Below are positions 1 to 5,420 of a stretch of 7,897 nucleotides of DNA, piece by piece. Numbering within the stretch: position 1 is the first letter of the stretch; the number at the start of each line of letters is the position of its first letter. The stretch is from an uncultured Ruminococcus sp. (lineage in GTDB: Bacteria > Bacillota > Clostridia > Oscillospirales > Acutalibacteraceae), in the NCBI GenBank assembly GCA_937892835.1, contig CALBHM010000181.1, positions 1-7,897 on the forward strand, given 5' to 3'. The notes below the pieces were generated by a model. The model saw only the letters and a program-made list of their open reading frames with translations, searched no databases and was not told where the DNA came from. A program made the position numbers and the translations under genes.

Positions 1-130
1 GAATATTATATACATATCCGCAGAGGAATAGGAAAAGGCGGCAGAGAACGGTACAGTCCGATTGTCGGGAAGAATTCGGATCAGATAATAGAGAGAATGA
101 AAGATACTCCGAACAATAAAAAAGTTTGGG
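1..130 (+). repeat. Terminal direct repeat, left copy (pairs with 7768-7897)
   Basis: This block aligns without gaps to the last 130 bases. The four mismatches are at 15, 27, 48 and 76; the final 54 bases are identical. In the integrase frame three are synonymous (His, Gly, Glu codons) and one changes Ser to Ala. That pattern looks like natural divergence rather than sequencing error. It indicates either the overlap of a circular molecule assembled from a mixed population, or two paralogous integrase genes about 7.77 kb apart in direct orientation. Confidence 0.95.
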
Positions 131-396
131 AACATATACATTCCTGTGCTGACATTCATAGTTACCGGGGCGATTATGCAACAATGATATATAAAGCTCA
201 TGCACGGGATATAAGGGATATTCCGTATGACACAATAAACCGAGGCACCGGAAGAAAAATGCAGAGCGAGGTTTATCATTGCAAAAAAGATGAAGCGGGA
301 AAGAAACTTGATAAGGCTGCAATGCTTGTTTGCAGTAAAGCTCTCGGACATAATCGTATAGATGTGGTTGCAAACAACTATATCAGAGGCTTATAA
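1..396 (+). CDS. Tyrosine recombinase/integrase, C-terminal part (5' end missing at window edge)
   Basis: This is the catalytic C-terminal half of a tyrosine site-specific recombinase, which cuts and rejoins DNA through a 3'-phosphotyrosine. The frame is open from base 1. Visible motifs in order: a beta-hairpin Lys region GKGGRERYSP (bases 31-60), the H-x-x-R box as HSYR (157-168), the LGH motif (343-351), and the nucleophile Tyr in NNYIRGL (379-381), five residues before the stop. The Arg-I motif is missing because the gene is cut by the window edge. It is present in the fragment at 7135-7897, and joining the two after the 130-bp overlap gives 342 residues in one frame (H264, R267, H328, Y338). 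The stop overlaps the ribosome binding site of the next gene at 409, so the two are co-translated. A true 5'-truncated paralog is the alternative. Confidence 0.92.
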   Translation, partial: EYYIHIRRGIGKGGRERYSPIVGKNSDQIIERMKDTPNNKKVWEHIHSCADIHSYRGDYATMIYKAHARDIRDIPYDTINRGTGRKMQSEVYHCKKDEAGKKLDKAAMLVCSKALGHNRIDVVANNYIRGL

Positions 397-408
397 GGGG
401 GCGTTGCT

Positions 409-1170
409 ATGGCTGAATTTGTGAAAAAAATGGCTTTGGGATATAAGGCCGTGCCGGGTGGATATTCCGATGGGGAATGCTCGCACGTAATTTTAACTAA
501 AACAGAATACGAGAATCAGAATTGGGAAATAAAAAAGGCTGAACGGAATGTAACCGATATTACGGTTGAATGTAGTCGGCAAATACGGCAGGCGGAGAGT
601 GAAGCTGAAAGAAAAATAAAGGCTGCAGAGGAAACCTCGATAATGCAAATTTCCGAAATGAAGCGCCAACTTGAAAAAGAACAAGAGGAAAGCGCATATC
701 AGCGCCGGCTAAATGAAAATCTTTTGAGAATTAACCGGGAGCGTGCAAATGCCGATAGAAAACTCAAGCCGAAAAAAGGTCACACCGGATATGTTGTAGT
801 TAATTCAAAAGAATATGAGTATAAATATCGTGAAGATAAAAGGACATTGACTTCGGTTATGTTGTGGCAAACTATTTTAGAAAGTCCGTATAAAGTAAAA
901 TTTTCGGTTGAACAGGCAAGAAAACAAATGTATGAGGAATTATTCAAAAATCATATTATAGGCAAAATTGGTGTTTACGGTTACTGGGATATTGACTATG
1001 AAAATATGATTGAAAACGAGTTATATAAAACCGAGTATATTGATAAAAATATTGCAGTAAAATATCAGTTACAGGCAAATTATAAAACAGGATTTTGGGA
1101 AATAATTATATTACATACAAAACCTCTTGAAAATGTTCCTGATGATATGATGAGATACAACTACTCTTAG
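409..1170 (+). CDS. Coiled-coil protein of unknown function, coupled to the integrase
   Basis: Not assigned to a named family. It has 253 residues, with AAGGGGG at 395-401 overlapping the integrase stop and 7 bases to the ATG. Residues about 1-40 form a short globular N-terminus. Residues about 42-120 are rich in Glu, Lys, Arg, Gln and Ala with heptad character and few helix breakers, so a long coiled coil is likely. A basic linker (KLKPKKG) follows, then a C-terminal domain of about 130 residues with many Tyr and Trp. There is no signal peptide or membrane segment, so a cytoplasmic location is expected. The 12-base gap to the integrase implies one transcript. By context it may be a partner of the recombinase, such as a directionality or architectural factor, or a plasmid maintenance protein; that is inference from position only. 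Confidence 0.8.
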   Translation: MAEFVKKMALGYKAVPGGYSDGECSHVILTKTEYENQNWEIKKAERNVTDITVECSRQIRQAESEAERKIKAAEETSIMQISEMKRQLEKEQEESAYQRRLNENLLRINRERANADRKLKPKKGHTGYVVVNSKEYEYKYREDKRTLTSVMLWQTILESPYKVKFSVEQARKQMYEELFKNHIIGKIGVYGYWDIDYENMIENELYKTEYIDKNIAVKYQLQANYKTGFWEIIILHTKPLENVPDDMMRYNYS

Positions 1171-1350
1171 AGGCTCAAAAAGGGGTCTTAAATCGTTTTT
1201 AAGACAACTATATGAGTATTTATATGAAATAGGCTTAAAACGATTAAAAGCGGTCTATAATAATAGATATTTGTTTTTTTTGTTTATTAAAAACAGTAAA
1301 CTGCATATAATAATAACAAGCAATGTTATAGCAATATCGTAGCACAATGC
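1171..1350. other. AT-rich intergenic region with inverted repeats
   Basis: No coding frame is visible. GTCTTAAA (1185-1192) and TTTAAGAC (1198-1205) form a perfect 8-bp hairpin with loop TCGTT. The segment 1188-1203 also recurs in inverted form at 1234-1247 (CTTAAAACGATTAA, two single-base gaps), so a larger alternative hairpin spanning 1188-1247 is possible. There is no clean T-run after either structure, so termination of the integrase operon here would be weak at best. The rest is AT-rich without a recognisable motif until the promoter at 1351. Confidence 0.6.
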
Positions 1351-1379
1351 TTGACAAAAGGACTGTTATGTGGTATAAT
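1351..1379 (+). promoter_or_regulatory. Sigma-A promoter of the first toxin-antitoxin operon
   Basis: TTGACA at 1351-1356, a 17-base spacer, and TATAAT at 1374-1379 preceded by TGG (extended -10). Both boxes are perfect consensus, and the antitoxin start lies about 30 bases downstream. Type II antitoxins usually bind such promoters to repress their own operon; no clear operator palindrome is visible here. Confidence 0.92.
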
Positions 1380-1408
1380 AATTAAAAATGATTGAGAGGA
1401 GAATTTTT

Positions 1409-1663
1409 ATGGCTCAGATTAGTTTTCGTGTTGATGATGATGTAAAGTTAAGTGCCGAACAGACACTTGACACTATTGGATTGAGTATGTCATCGGTATT
1501 AAATGTTTTTTTGAAAACGATAGCAAGAGAAAAACGAATACCTTTTGAACTTACTGCTGATCCGTTCTATTCTGCAAGCAATATCAGATATTTAGAGCAG
1601 AAAATGGAAGATTATAAAAATGGTAAATTGAAATTTACGGCTCATGAGCTGATAGAGGAGTAA
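1409..1663 (+). CDS. RelB/DinJ-family type II antitoxin
   Basis: An 84-residue antitoxin expected to neutralise the toxin encoded directly downstream and to autoregulate the operon. The N-terminus (about residues 2-45, beginning MAQISFRVDDDVK) matches the ribbon-helix-helix domain of RelB/DinJ proteins: a beta strand, a helix ending at GLSMSS, then a second helix VLNVFLKTIA. The C-terminal half is charged and probably unfolded until it binds the toxin. An ATG at 1388 lies in frame but has no ribosome binding site; the ATG at 1409 has AGGAG at 1397-1401 with 7-base spacing, so it was chosen. It is followed after 3 bases by the toxin gene, whose Shine-Dalgarno lies inside this gene. A RelB/DinJ antitoxin beside a YoeB-type toxin is a mixed pairing compared with E. 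coli YefM-YoeB. Confidence 0.92.
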   Translation: MAQISFRVDDDVKLSAEQTLDTIGLSMSSVLNVFLKTIAREKRIPFELTADPFYSASNIRYLEQKMEDYKNGKLKFTAHELIEE

Positions 1664-1666
1664 CTT

Positions 1667-1933
1667 ATGCAGATAAATGATATAAAATGGGATTTTGATG
1701 CATGGGAAGATTACCTTTATTGGCAAATGCACGATAAGAAAAATTTGAAAAGAATAAATCAACTACTAAAGGATATAAGGCGTAGTCCGTTTGACGGCAT
1801 TGGAAAACCGGAACCGCTAAAGGCAAATCTATCCGGATGGTGGAGCCGGCGGATAGATGAAGAACATAGGCTTGTTTATATGATTGAAAAGGAAACGGTT
1901 TTAATTTTTTCGTGTAGAGGACATTATGAGTAA
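1667..1933 (+). CDS. yoeB: Txe/YoeB-family toxin, ribosome-dependent mRNA endonuclease
   Basis: An 88-residue toxin of the RelE superfamily. YoeB proteins bind the ribosomal A site and cleave mRNA, halting translation. The family signature runs through the protein: W-x-DYLYW near residues 13-19, RRSPFDG (38-44), GKPEPLK (46-52), NLSGWWSRRI (54-63), EEHRLVY (65-71) and the terminal C-R-G-H-Y. The residues equivalent to the E. coli YoeB active site (Glu46, Arg65, His83, Tyr84) are present as E49, R68, H86 and Y87, so the toxin looks intact. The start has AGAGGAG at 1654-1660 with 6-base spacing, within the antitoxin gene, so translation is coupled. A terminator begins immediately after the stop. 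Confidence 0.96.
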   Translation: MQINDIKWDFDAWEDYLYWQMHDKKNLKRINQLLKDIRRSPFDGIGKPEPLKANLSGWWSRRIDEEHRLVYMIEKETVLIFSCRGHYE

Positions 1934-1970
1934 GGTCAAGCAGCTTAATTTTCTGCTTGACCTTTATCTT
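1934..1970 (+). terminator. Rho-independent terminator after the yoeB operon
   Basis: GGTCAAGCAG (1934-1943) pairs perfectly with CTGCTTGACC (1953-1962) across a 9-base loop, followed by TTTATCTTTTAT. It begins at the first base after the toxin stop codon. It separates two convergent transcripts; in the reverse direction the T-run is only two bases, so it acts mainly on the + strand. Confidence 0.9.
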
Positions 1971-2135
1971 TTATAAGATTTCTTTTCCTGCCGGCTTTCC
2001 AAAGTCAAGTTCGATAGGCTCATAATTTCCGGTAAAATTTTCAAAAAGTTTTTCTATGCTGATTTTTTTATGTTCGTTTCTGAAATCCGGATTTTTCATC
2101 TGCTCATTTAATGGCTTTTTTAATTTCTTGTCCAA
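1971..2135 (-). CDS. Small antitoxin-like protein with TTG start
   Basis: A 54-residue protein read from TTG at 2135 to TAA at 1971. GAGGTGAT precedes the start by a normal distance on the minus strand, and a perfect TTGACA-17-TATAAT promoter lies just upstream, so it is very likely expressed. The N-terminal half (KPLNEQMKNPDFRNEH) resembles the NEQ/DEQ-x-KDPEF segment found at the start of many small antitoxins. The C-terminus (ELDFGKPAGKEIL) resembles the D-W/F-G-x-P-x-GKE tail of AbrB/MazE-type and related small antitoxins. No toxin gene is adjacent on this strand. It may be an orphan antitoxin or a small regulator, and it could protect against toxins encoded elsewhere. The family call rests on tail resemblance only. 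Confidence 0.7.
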   Translation of the reverse strand: MDKKLKKPLNEQMKNPDFRNEHKKISIEKLFENFTGNYEPIELDFGKPAGKEIL

Positions 2136-2155
2136 GACAATCACCTCATACTCAT

Positions 2156-2184
2156 ATTATACTTGCATTTGAAAAGGCTGTCAA
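2156..2184 (-). promoter_or_regulatory. Minus-strand sigma-A promoter for the 54-residue gene
   Basis: On the minus strand TTGACA (complement of 2179-2184), a 17-base spacer and TATAAT (complement of 2156-2161), both perfect consensus. The TTG start codon at 2135 lies about 20 bases below the -10 box, leaving a very short 5' leader. Confidence 0.9.
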
Positions 2185-2235
2185 GGTTATATAATTTTTG
2201 AGTAATAGGGAATAATAAATGTGCGGAAAAAATTC

Positions 2236-2271
2236 ATTGATAATATATGCCCCGCAGTAGCCGTAGGCTAC
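2236..2271. repeat. 18-bp direct repeat copy 1 plus GTAGCC/GGCTAC hairpin
   Basis: ATTGATAATATATGCCCC at 2236-2253 is repeated exactly at 2374-2391. In both places the repeat is preceded by an A-run, followed by a short perfect hairpin, and then by an A-rich tract. Here the hairpin is GTAGCC-GTA-GGCTAC (2257-2271). The hairpin sequences differ while the 18-mer is identical, which suggests a protein-binding site with a conserved structural neighbour. It lies in the intergenic region upstream of the replication gene. Confidence 0.85.
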
Positions 2272-2325
2272 ACCCGGAAAAATAAAAAATGTCTTTATTG
2301 CATACAATAAATTTGTCACGGACTC

Positions 2326-2354
2326 TTGAATTTTTGAAAAATTTATGGTATTAT
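2326..2354 (+). promoter_or_regulatory. Probable promoter of the replication gene
   Basis: TTGAAT (2326-2331), a 17-base spacer and TATTAT (2349-2354) preceded by TGG, an extended -10. It would give the replication gene a leader of about 300 bases that contains the second 18-bp repeat and the hairpins at 2452-2621. This is the only good + strand promoter found between 2136 and 2665. Confidence 0.7.
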
Positions 2355-2373
2355 AAAAGTGTAAAAAAACTAT

Positions 2374-2410
2374 ATTGATAATATATGCCCCCCCTAAGCC
2401 CTTTAGGGCT
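2374..2410. repeat. 18-bp direct repeat copy 2 plus AGCCC/GGGCT hairpin
   Basis: An exact second copy of ATTGATAATATATGCCCC (2374-2391), 138 bases after the first, followed by AGCCC-TTTA-GGGCT (2397-2410). It sits just downstream of the probable promoter of the replication gene, where a bound replication protein could affect both initiation and transcription. Confidence 0.85.
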
Positions 2411-2451
2411 AGTTAAAAAAAAATAAAATAAACTATCTTTTTTTATATCAG

Positions 2452-2545
2452 TGGAAAAAGTCGGAGAGGGATATGGGGGTGAGCGTAACCTGTGGTAAGA
2501 GTGTGTAAACTCCAAAGGAGTTTTCCACGCTTTCCATAGGTGGAG
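2452..2545 (+). promoter_or_regulatory. Structured leader, 5' part
   Basis: The transcript of this stretch can fold into several helices: GTGGAAAA (2452-2459) with TTTTCCAC (2521-2528), AAACTCC (2507-2513) with GGAGTTT (2517-2523), and CGCT..CCA with TGGAGCG near 2527-2546. The first two overlap at 2521-2523 and so compete in part. Such alternative folds are common in antisense- or translation-controlled replication leaders. No antisense promoter with good boxes was found here. Confidence 0.45.
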
Positions 2546-2548
2546 CGA

Positions 2549-2640
2549 GGGGGAAAAGGGAGAGGTGACTTTTTCTTTAAGGGAGCGTAAGCGACCGCTT
2601 TTTTGCTCTCCCTTTTCCCCCTGATTTTCTTTTTGTTACT
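2549..2640 (+). terminator. Attenuator-like terminator in the replication gene leader
   Basis: A perfect 16-bp inverted repeat (arms 2549-2564 and 2606-2621, GGGGGAAAAGGGAGAG and its complement) is followed by a T-rich run, so it has the form of a rho-independent terminator only about 40 bases ahead of the replication gene. The loop contains AAGGGAG (2579-2585), a second copy of part of the left arm, which can also pair with the right arm at 2608-2614. Two mutually exclusive helices therefore exist, which is the usual layout of a transcriptional attenuator for copy-number control. The mechanism is inferred. Confidence 0.65.
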
Positions 2641-2664
2641 TTTTCTTTTGTTGGAGGTGTTGTT

Positions 2665-4212
2665 ATGTTGTCTGATAAGTCTGAATTGTTGAAAAGGCAG
2701 CAGCTATTATATACAGAAAAAAATACATATTTAAGACAGTTTTTTGAGGAAGTTGAGCCGTATGATTTTTATCGGTATATTTTCCCTGTTGGAGCTTTTG
2801 AGCGTAAAGGTCATTTTGAAGATAATAAACCTAATGCTATTGCGGTTTCGATAGACAGAGGTAATAAGGGGATTGCTGTGGAGATTGAGGGGAACGGAAA
2901 CGCAAGACGATATACTGTTACTGATGAGCTTCAGGAGATTGGAGATTTGGTTGGTACGGATTTTACCATTATGTCTCCAATTTCATATTTTGGTAAGCGG
3001 AGAGCCGGAAAGAATGCTCGGTATCTTTATGCTATTGTTTTTGACCTTGATGGTGTTGGTATGCCACAGCTTCGTGATGTTATTCATCAGATGAGTAATG
3101 ATATTCTTCCAAAGGCTACGTTTATTGTTAATAGTGGTACAGGTTTGCATTTGTATTATGTTCTTGACGATTCAATTCCTATGTATCCGCAAAATCAAAA
3201 ATATTTGAAAGAGTTAAAATATTCTTTGACAAGGCAAATCTGGAACAGATACACATCTACTATTAAAGAGCCGCAAGTACAGGGTATTATGCAAGGGTTC
3301 AGAGTTATTGGAAGTAGTTCTAAATTGGGTAAGGAATTTCCGGTTGTTGCCTTTTCATTTGGTGATAGAATTTCTGTTGATAAGCTTATTTCTTTTATTC
3401 CTGCTTCAAACGGAGAACGTCAGAAAGTACAGGGTATTATGACAAAGAGCCGGTTATCAATTGAGGAAGCAAAAGAAAAATATCCCGATTGGTATGAAAA
3501 ACGAGTGGTGAGAAAAGAAAGACGTGGGCGTTGGGTTATCAAAAGAGATTTATATGATTGGTGGCTTAACCGAATTAAGTCGGAGATTAAAGTAGGTCAT
3601 AGATTTTACGGAATAATGACTTTAGCTATATATGCGAAAAAATGCAGTATTGATGAAAAGGAATTGAGAAAGGACGCATATTCTCTATTAGATATTTATG
3701 ATGAAATGAGTGTTGAAGATATTAACCGTTTTACCAAAGATGATATACAGTGTGCGCTAGAGATGTTTAATGAGGACTATGTGACATTCCCGAGAGATGA
3801 TATTGCAAAACTGTCTGGTTTGCAGATTGAAAAAAATAAAAGAAATTATTTGAAACAATCTGACCATTTGCAAATTGCAAGGGCTGTTAGAGATGTAAAA
3901 GTTAAGTTAAATGGAAAAAGTGATTGGAGAGAGGGTAGTGGTAGAAAAAGTAAAAAAAGCGTTATCCTTGAATATATGAAATTAAATTCGGAACAAAAAA
4001 ACAAGTCTGTTATTGCAAGGGAATTGAATTTAAGTAGACCGACTGTTATTAAATACTATGATGAAATAGTTGCCGAGCTGCAGCAGGAACGGCAACGTTC
4101 CGAGCGAATGAAACAACTTGAAAAAGACGGTCATATTACTGTGAAAATAACACCGTCACAAGAATTGAGCGATTATCTAATAGAAAATTTATATGGGGAT
4201 ATTGACAAATAA
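2665..4212 (+). CDS. Primase-polymerase (AEP)-like plasmid replication protein with C-terminal HTH
   Basis: A 515-residue replication protein starting at ATG 2665, with GGAGG at 2653-2657 and 7-base spacing. Residues about 30-250 look like an archaeo-eukaryotic primase-type catalytic domain: a metal-binding D-x-D in FDLDGVG (D127, D129), the S-G-x-G-x-H box as SGTGLHLYY (S157-H162), and a later basic motif RVIGSSSKLG (about 213-222) as in R-x-x-GS-x-x-K of plasmid primase-polymerases. Residues about 430-470 form a helix-turn-helix (KSVIARELNLSRPTVIKYY), expected to bind the origin, and the end is highly charged. Such proteins make primers at, and often recognise, the origin of small plasmids and integrative elements. 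It follows a long structured leader. The family call is firm at motif level; the exact Rep subfamily is not recognised. Confidence 0.85.
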   Translation: MLSDKSELLKRQQLLYTEKNTYLRQFFEEVEPYDFYRYIFPVGAFERKGHFEDNKPNAIAVSIDRGNKGIAVEIEGNGNARRYTVTDELQEIGDLVGTDFTIMSPISYFGKRRAGKNARYLYAIVFDLDGVGMPQLRDVIHQMSNDILPKATFIVNSGTGLHLYYVLDDSIPMYPQNQKYLKELKYSLTRQIWNRYTSTIKEPQVQGIMQGFRVIGSSSKLGKEFPVVAFSFGDRISVDKLISFIPASNGERQKVQGIMTKSRLSIEEAKEKYPDWYEKRVVRKERRGRWVIKRDLYDWWLNRIKSEIKVGHRFYGIMTLAIYAKKCSIDEKELRKDAYSLLDIYDEMSVEDINRFTKDDIQCALEMFNEDYVTFPRDDIAKLSGLQIEKNKRNYLKQSDHLQIARAVRDVKVKLNGKSDWREGSGRKSKKSVILEYMKLNSEQKNKSVIARELNLSRPTVIKYYDEIVAELQQERQRSERMKQLEKDGHITVKITPSQELSDYLIENLYGDIDK

Positions 4213-4230
4213 AAATTTTTAATGTATAAT
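4202..4230 (+). promoter_or_regulatory. Sigma-A promoter of the relB-yafQ operon
   Basis: TTGACA (4202-4207) lies within the last codons of the replication gene; a 17-base spacer and TATAAT (4225-4230) follow, both perfect. Between the -10 and the antitoxin start are four AAGT repeats (4237-4258), which might be part of an operator. Confidence 0.92.
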
Positions 4231-4285
4231 ACTACTAAGTAAACAAAGTAAGTTAAGTGAGCATACTATATTATGAGGTGATATT

Positions 4286-4543
4286 ATGAATAATGCAAAA
4301 AGTGTTACTTGTTCTTTTACTATGGATAGGGATATTTACAATGCCTATAAAAGTATTGTTGCAAGAAACGGAGAGAATGTTAAGGGCAATATTGTAAAAT
4401 ATATGCTTAATGTTATTCAGTTTGAAACTCCAAATGCAGATACTATTGAGGCTATCGAAGAAGTGCAGAGGTTAAAAGCTGATCCGCATAAAAAAACTTA
4501 TAATTCCTTTGCAGAAATTTTAGGAGAATTGGACAATGAGTAA
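4286..4543 (+). CDS. RelB/DinJ-family antitoxin paired with YafQ
   Basis: An 85-residue antitoxin. The N-terminal 45 residues form a ribbon-helix-helix DNA-binding fold (strand SVTCSFTMD, helix IYNAYKSIVARNG, helix VKGNIVKYMLNVI). The C-terminal part (about 50-85) carries the typical NADTIEAIEEV and TYNSFAEILGEL segments that wrap the toxin in DinJ-type complexes. GAGGTGAT at 4275-4282 precedes the ATG. Its last 8 bases overlap the toxin gene (4536-4543), which ties the expression of the two. It is expected to repress the promoter at 4202, alone or with the toxin. Confidence 0.93.
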   Translation: MNNAKSVTCSFTMDRDIYNAYKSIVARNGENVKGNIVKYMLNVIQFETPNADTIEAIEEVQRLKADPHKKTYNSFAEILGELDNE

Positions 4544-4817
4544 AAAATATAAAATTGTCCAGACTGGGCGCTTTAAAAAAGATTTGAAGATTGTAAAAAA
4601 GAGAGGGTATGACCTTTCTCTGATAGGTGATGTTGTTGATGCGTTGGCTGCAGGAGAAGTCCTGCAGTCAAAATACAAAGACCATAGTTTACTTGGAAAT
4701 TATAAAGGGTGCAGAGAATGCCATATAACTCCTGATTGGCTTCTGATATATGAAATTGCAGAGGATGAATTATTTTTGTATTTAACCAGGACAGGAACGC
4801 ATAGCGATATGTTTTAA
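4536..4817 (+). CDS. yafQ: YafQ-family toxin, mRNA interferase
   Basis: A 93-residue toxin of the RelE/ParE superfamily. YafQ associates with ribosomes and cuts mRNA in frame. The residues corresponding to the E. coli active site are all present: H50 (KDH), H63, D67 and W68 (ECHITPDW), R85, H89 and F93 (LTRTGTHSDMF), so it should be active. AGGAG at 4522-4526 lies within the antitoxin gene, 9 bases before the start. A perfect 8-bp inverted repeat lies inside the gene (CTGCAGGA 4648-4655 and TCCTGCAG 4660-4667). No terminator separates it from the gene at 4842, 24 bases downstream, so the maintenance gene is probably on the same transcript. Confidence 0.96.
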   Translation: MSKKYKIVQTGRFKKDLKIVKKRGYDLSLIGDVVDALAAGEVLQSKYKDHSLLGNYKGCRECHITPDWLLIYEIAEDELFLYLTRTGTHSDMF

Positions 4818-4841
4818 TAGCGAATAAAGGAATAACTTGTT

Positions 4842-5360
4842 ATGATTGAAAATATATCTACCAAAGATGAACTTTTGACTATTCAAGAGTTCGCAATTTT
4901 AGTACATAGAAAACCACAGACAATATATAAGCAGTTGAACAACCGATTAAACCCGTATGTTCAACTGGTTGACAACCAAAAAATGCTGAAAAAATCAGCA
5001 ATTTTTGAAATTTACGGTATAACGGTTGAACAACCAATTCAACCAGAGTTGAACAACTCATTCAACCCAAATTCAACGGATGAAATCGAATTTTTAAGAG
5101 GACAAGTCACACATTTACAAGCCGAGCTTGAAAAAGAGCGAGAACATAACCGGGAGAAAGACAAACAGCTCCTTGACACATTAAATAAATTGGCTGAAAG
5201 TCAAGCGGCGTTAGCAGCAGGACAGGCAGCTGATAAACAAAAGGCGTTGGCGGAAAAAATAATTGAGGGGCAGCGGCCTGAAAATATTGCAACAATAAAA
5301 GGTAACAAAGAAAAAGTTAAGATTGGAAAAATATTTGGCAAACTTTTTAGAAATCATTGA
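4842..5360 (+). CDS. HTH/coiled-coil plasmid maintenance protein
   Basis: A 172-residue protein with an AAAGGA ribosome binding site at 4826-4831. Residues about 12-55 (LLTIQEFAILVHRKPQTIYKQ, then LVDNQKMLKKSAIFEIY) resemble the small helix-turn-helix of accessory plasmid replication or partition proteins in Firmicutes. A Pro/Asn-rich linker follows (about 58-80), then a long coiled coil (about 82-145, FLRGQVTHLQAELEKEREHNREKD onward) and a basic C-terminus ending KIFGKLFRNH. The layout is close to that of the DUF536/RepB-type accessory proteins. The gene contains three 23-bp repeats (4934-5070), which may be its own binding sites or an incompatibility determinant. It is likely cotranscribed with relB-yafQ. 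No enzymatic activity is suggested. Confidence 0.75.
   Translation: MIENISTKDELLTIQEFAILVHRKPQTIYKQLNNRLNPYVQLVDNQKMLKKSAIFEIYGITVEQPIQPELNNSFNPNSTDEIEFLRGQVTHLQAELEKEREHNREKDKQLLDTLNKLAESQAALAAGQAADKQKALAEKIIEGQRPENIATIKGNKEKVKIGKIFGKLFRNH
4934..5077. repeat. Three 23-bp iteron-like repeats inside the HTH gene
   Basis: GTTGAACAAC-NN-ATTMAACC units lie at 4934-4956, 5025-5047 and 5048-5070; the last two are directly tandem, and a partial ATTCAAC follows at 5071-5077. Each unit holds inverted GTTGAA and TTCAAC-like half sites, and another inverted pair, GTTCAAC and GTTGACAAC, lies at 4959-4976. Units 1 and 3 are read in one frame (giving QLNN..NP and ELNN..NP) and unit 2 in another (VEQPIQP). 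The DNA is therefore conserved across frames, which points to a DNA-level role. Confidence 0.85.
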
Positions 5361-5385
5361 CTTTTTAAGAAAATTGTGATATAAT
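5357..5385 (+). promoter_or_regulatory. Sigma-A promoter overlapping the previous stop codon
   Basis: TTGACT (5357-5362), a 17-base spacer and TATAAT (5380-5385) with a TGA extended -10. The -35 box includes the stop codon of the preceding gene. It drives the short ORF at 5421 and probably the secreted protein gene at 5645. Confidence 0.88.
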
Positions 5386-5420
5386 CAAATTATCAAAATA
5401 CAGATAGGGAGGGATTAACG

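Larger units (their letters stand above)
2236..2530. other. Putative plasmid replication origin region
   Basis: A gene-free stretch ahead of the replication gene with the usual elements of a theta-type origin: an exact 18-bp direct repeat with hairpins, a nearly pure AT stretch at about 2411-2449 that could be the unwinding element, and two inverted TTTTCCAC sequences (complement of 2452-2459, and 2521-2528) that resemble DnaA boxes without matching the last bases. Origin assignment is inference from position beside the replication protein gene. The iterons at 4934-5070 are a competing candidate site. Confidence 0.5.

Noticed and set aside
1185..1205. Terminator of the integrase operon
   Set aside because: The hairpin is AT-rich and not followed by a T-run, so it was described as an inverted repeat rather than called a terminator.
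2452..2528. True DnaA boxes
   Set aside because: TTTTCCAC matches only part of the 9-base box and the last base differs, so they are mentioned only as weak support for the origin.
4648..4667. 8-bp inverted repeat inside yafQ as a regulatory hairpin
   Set aside because: The toxin reading frame runs through it normally and nothing else suggests a function; it may be chance.
4934..5077. CRISPR array
   Set aside because: Units are inside a gene, two are directly adjacent without a spacer, and no cas gene is present.
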